NCBI GenBank assembly: GCA_002495905.1 | Contig: DAHJ01000017.1 | Location: 1-22,317 of the forward strand | Direction of reading: 5' to 3' | Length of the DNA stretch: 22,317 nt | From: Thaumarchaeota archaeon UBA223 | GTDB lineage: Archaea > Thermoproteota > Nitrososphaeria > Nitrososphaerales > UBA57 | Shown here: piece after piece, positions 21,040-22,317 of the stretch | Layout of the letters: every line of letters starts with the position of its first letter | Position numbering within the stretch: the first letter of the stretch is position 1 | Position numbers and translations under genes: made by a program | Notes under the pieces: model-generated | The model's database searches: none | What the model was told of the DNA's origin: nothing | The model's input: the letters and a program-made list of their open reading frames with translations, nothing else

Positions 21040-22317
21040 GTGAGTGAAAAGTTAGTTTTTAGAGACATTGAGATTGACAAACAATTAATTTCAACATTAA
21101 ACGAAGCAGGAATAAAAGAGCCAACGGAAATTCAGGAAAAAGCCATACCTTTATTGTTAGATGGAGAAGATGTAATAGCTCAATCAAATACTGGAACGGG
21201 TAAAACATTAGCATTTGGTATACCCATAGTACAAAGTTTAGAAGAAGGAACTAGAGATATAGAAGCTTTAGTATTAGTTCCTACAAGAGAATTAGCAGAT
21301 CAAGTAACTAAAGAAATTAAAAAGATTTCGAGATACAAAAAATTAAAAATGACCAAAGTATGTGGAGGTGAATCACCGAATATACAAAAAGCATCAATAA
21401 GAAGAAATCCAAGTCTATTAATCGCCACTCCGGGAAGATTAATTGACTTTATTGAAAGAGGAGTAGTTAATTTAGATTGGGTTAAGTTTCTTGTTATTGA
21501 TGAAGCAGATACTATGTTAGAGATGGGTTTTATTGAAGATATAGAATTCATTATAAGATCAATAGAGAATAAACATCAAACTGCATTATTTTCAGCAACA
21601 TTTCCTCAACCAATAATTCAATTGGCGAAGAAATACCAAGATCAAGCTAAAAGAATAATGATACATGAAGATAATAAAATAGCAGAAGAGAAGTTAGAAC
21701 AATATTATTTATGTGTAAATAGTGAAAGAAATAAACAAGATTTATTAATTGAATTAATTGAAGACATAGAACCTGAAAAAGGAATAATTTTTTGTAGAAC
21801 AAAATCAGATACAAAAAGAATTCACAAAGTATTAAGAGATCTAGAAATAAAGGCAGTAGTAACTAATGGAGACATGAGTCAAGCACAAAGAGATAGGTCA
21901 ATGAAGAGATTCAAGGAAAAAAGAACAAAAATAATTGTGGCTACAGATCTATTAAGTAGAGGAATTCACGTAGAAAATGTCGATTACATAATAAACTACA
22001 ATGTTCCAAAGAATAGAGATTCATACTTTCATAGAATTGGAAGAACGGCAAGAATAGGAAATAAAGGAAAAGCAATAACAATAGTTGCAGGAAGAGAAAC
22101 TAGAGATTTTGTTGAATTAAAGAGAGAGATAAAGAGCAAAGTTAAGAATTTTGAGGGAAAACAAATTTACAGGTATGAAGTTCCTCTAGACGAAGAAAGA
22201 TATACTAGAATGGGAAGAAGAAACGGAAGAGGAGGTTCTCCAAGATATGGAAGAGGAGGGCAAAACAAAGACTCTCCACGAGGTAGACGATATGGAGGTA
22301 ATCGTTCTGGAGGTTAC
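21040..22317 (+). CDS. DEAD-box RNA helicase with RGG-rich tail (partial, 3' end beyond window)
   Basis: 426 codons are visible, with no stop before the edge. Motifs in order: Q motif ending PTEIQ, motif I AQSNTGTGKT, PTREL, TPGR, DEAD (154-157), SAT (185-187), IIFCRTKSD, VATDLLSRGIHVENV and HRIGRTAR. The start is GTG at 21040, three codons after an in-frame stop. After the helicase core the protein passes into a basic Gly/Arg-rich tail with RGG, GRGG and RYGG units from about residue 390, likely for RNA binding. ATP-dependent RNA unwinding, as in ribosome assembly or RNA decay, is the family role. Confidence 0.95.
   Translation, partial: MSEKLVFRDIEIDKQLISTLNEAGIKEPTEIQEKAIPLLLDGEDVIAQSNTGTGKTLAFGIPIVQSLEEGTRDIEALVLVPTRELADQVTKEIKKISRYKKLKMTKVCGGESPNIQKASIRRNPSLLIATPGRLIDFIERGVVNLDWVKFLVIDEADTMLEMGFIEDIEFIIRSIENKHQTALFSATFPQPIIQLAKKYQDQAKRIMIHEDNKIAEEKLEQYYLCVNSERNKQDLLIELIEDIEPEKGIIFCRTKSDTKRIHKVLRDLEIKAVVTNGDMSQAQRDRSMKRFKEKRTKIIVATDLLSRGIHVENVDYIINYNVPKNRDSYFHRIGRTARIGNKGKAITIVAGRETRDFVELKREIKSKVKNFEGKQIYRYEVPLDEERYTRMGRRNGRGGSPRYGRGGQNKDSPRGRRYGGNRSGGY

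Noticed and set aside
1..22317. CRISPR arrays, insertion sequences, prophage or integration sites
   Set aside because: I found no regularly spaced repeats, transposase motifs or terminal inverted repeats; base composition looks even along the window.

Overview
The window is AT-rich archaeal DNA (roughly one third G+C by eye). Evidence for an archaeon: an archaeal elongation factor 1-alpha, TATA-type promoter boxes about 30 nt ahead of leaderless or short-leader genes, and a tRNA-Tyr with C1-G72/A73 identity that is interrupted by introns of the bulge-helix-bulge (BHB) type. The N-terminus of EF-1alpha resembles that of Nitrosopumilus-type Thaumarchaeota (Nitrososphaeria) more than that of Thermoplasmatota. 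A sugar-type ABC importer, an ETF/FixC electron-entry module and a CuA-type terminal oxidase suggest an aerobic archaeon able to use organic substrates. A heterotrophic marine thaumarchaeal lineage is my best guess, but this is inference.

Layout. 1-3425 (minus): an ABC importer operon in the order ATPase, two MalF/MalG-like permeases, and a solute-binding protein cut by the window edge in a poly-aspartate run. 3515-4822 (minus): EF-1alpha. 4921-5095 (minus): tRNA-Tyr(GUA), in which I find four introns, each with a predictable splice geometry. 5188-6278 (plus): pterin-4a-carbinolamine dehydratase, a small unrecognised protein and an SRPBCC-fold protein. 6275-10781 (minus): a compact oxidase operon coding a two-TM protein, the CuA subunit II, an A2-type subunit I, a half-size heme A synthase, a CtaG/DUF1404-like membrane protein, a small membrane protein and heme O synthase. 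A further small membrane protein lies at 10850-11152 (minus). 11241-12675 (plus): oxidase subunit III and a polytopic membrane protein. 12677-15100: small and unknown membrane proteins, a SpoIIM/DUF95 protein and a membrane-anchored Hsp20-like domain. 15180-17835: two convergent phosphohexomutases overlapping by 20 bp. 17915-20936: EtfB, EtfA and a convergent FixC-like ETF-quinone oxidoreductase. 21040 to the end: a DEAD-box RNA helicase with an RGG-rich tail, cut by the window edge.

How they fit together. ETF and the FixC-like protein would feed electrons from flavin dehydrogenases into the quinone pool. The oxidase operon encodes the terminal enzyme together with the enzymes that make heme O and heme A and a probable metallation factor. 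Several one- to three-TM proteins around it are candidate accessory subunits. The phosphohexomutases supply sugar phosphates for glycan and nucleotide-sugar synthesis.

The most unusual element is the tRNA-Tyr gene. Removing introns at 22/23, 37/38, 53/54 and 59/60 by the BHB rule leaves a perfect 77-nt cloverleaf. The BHB of the 59/60 intron is only complete after the 53/54 intron has gone, which implies ordered splicing. No intergenic stretch longer than 300 bases lacks a gene. I saw no insertion sequence, CRISPR array or integrase.
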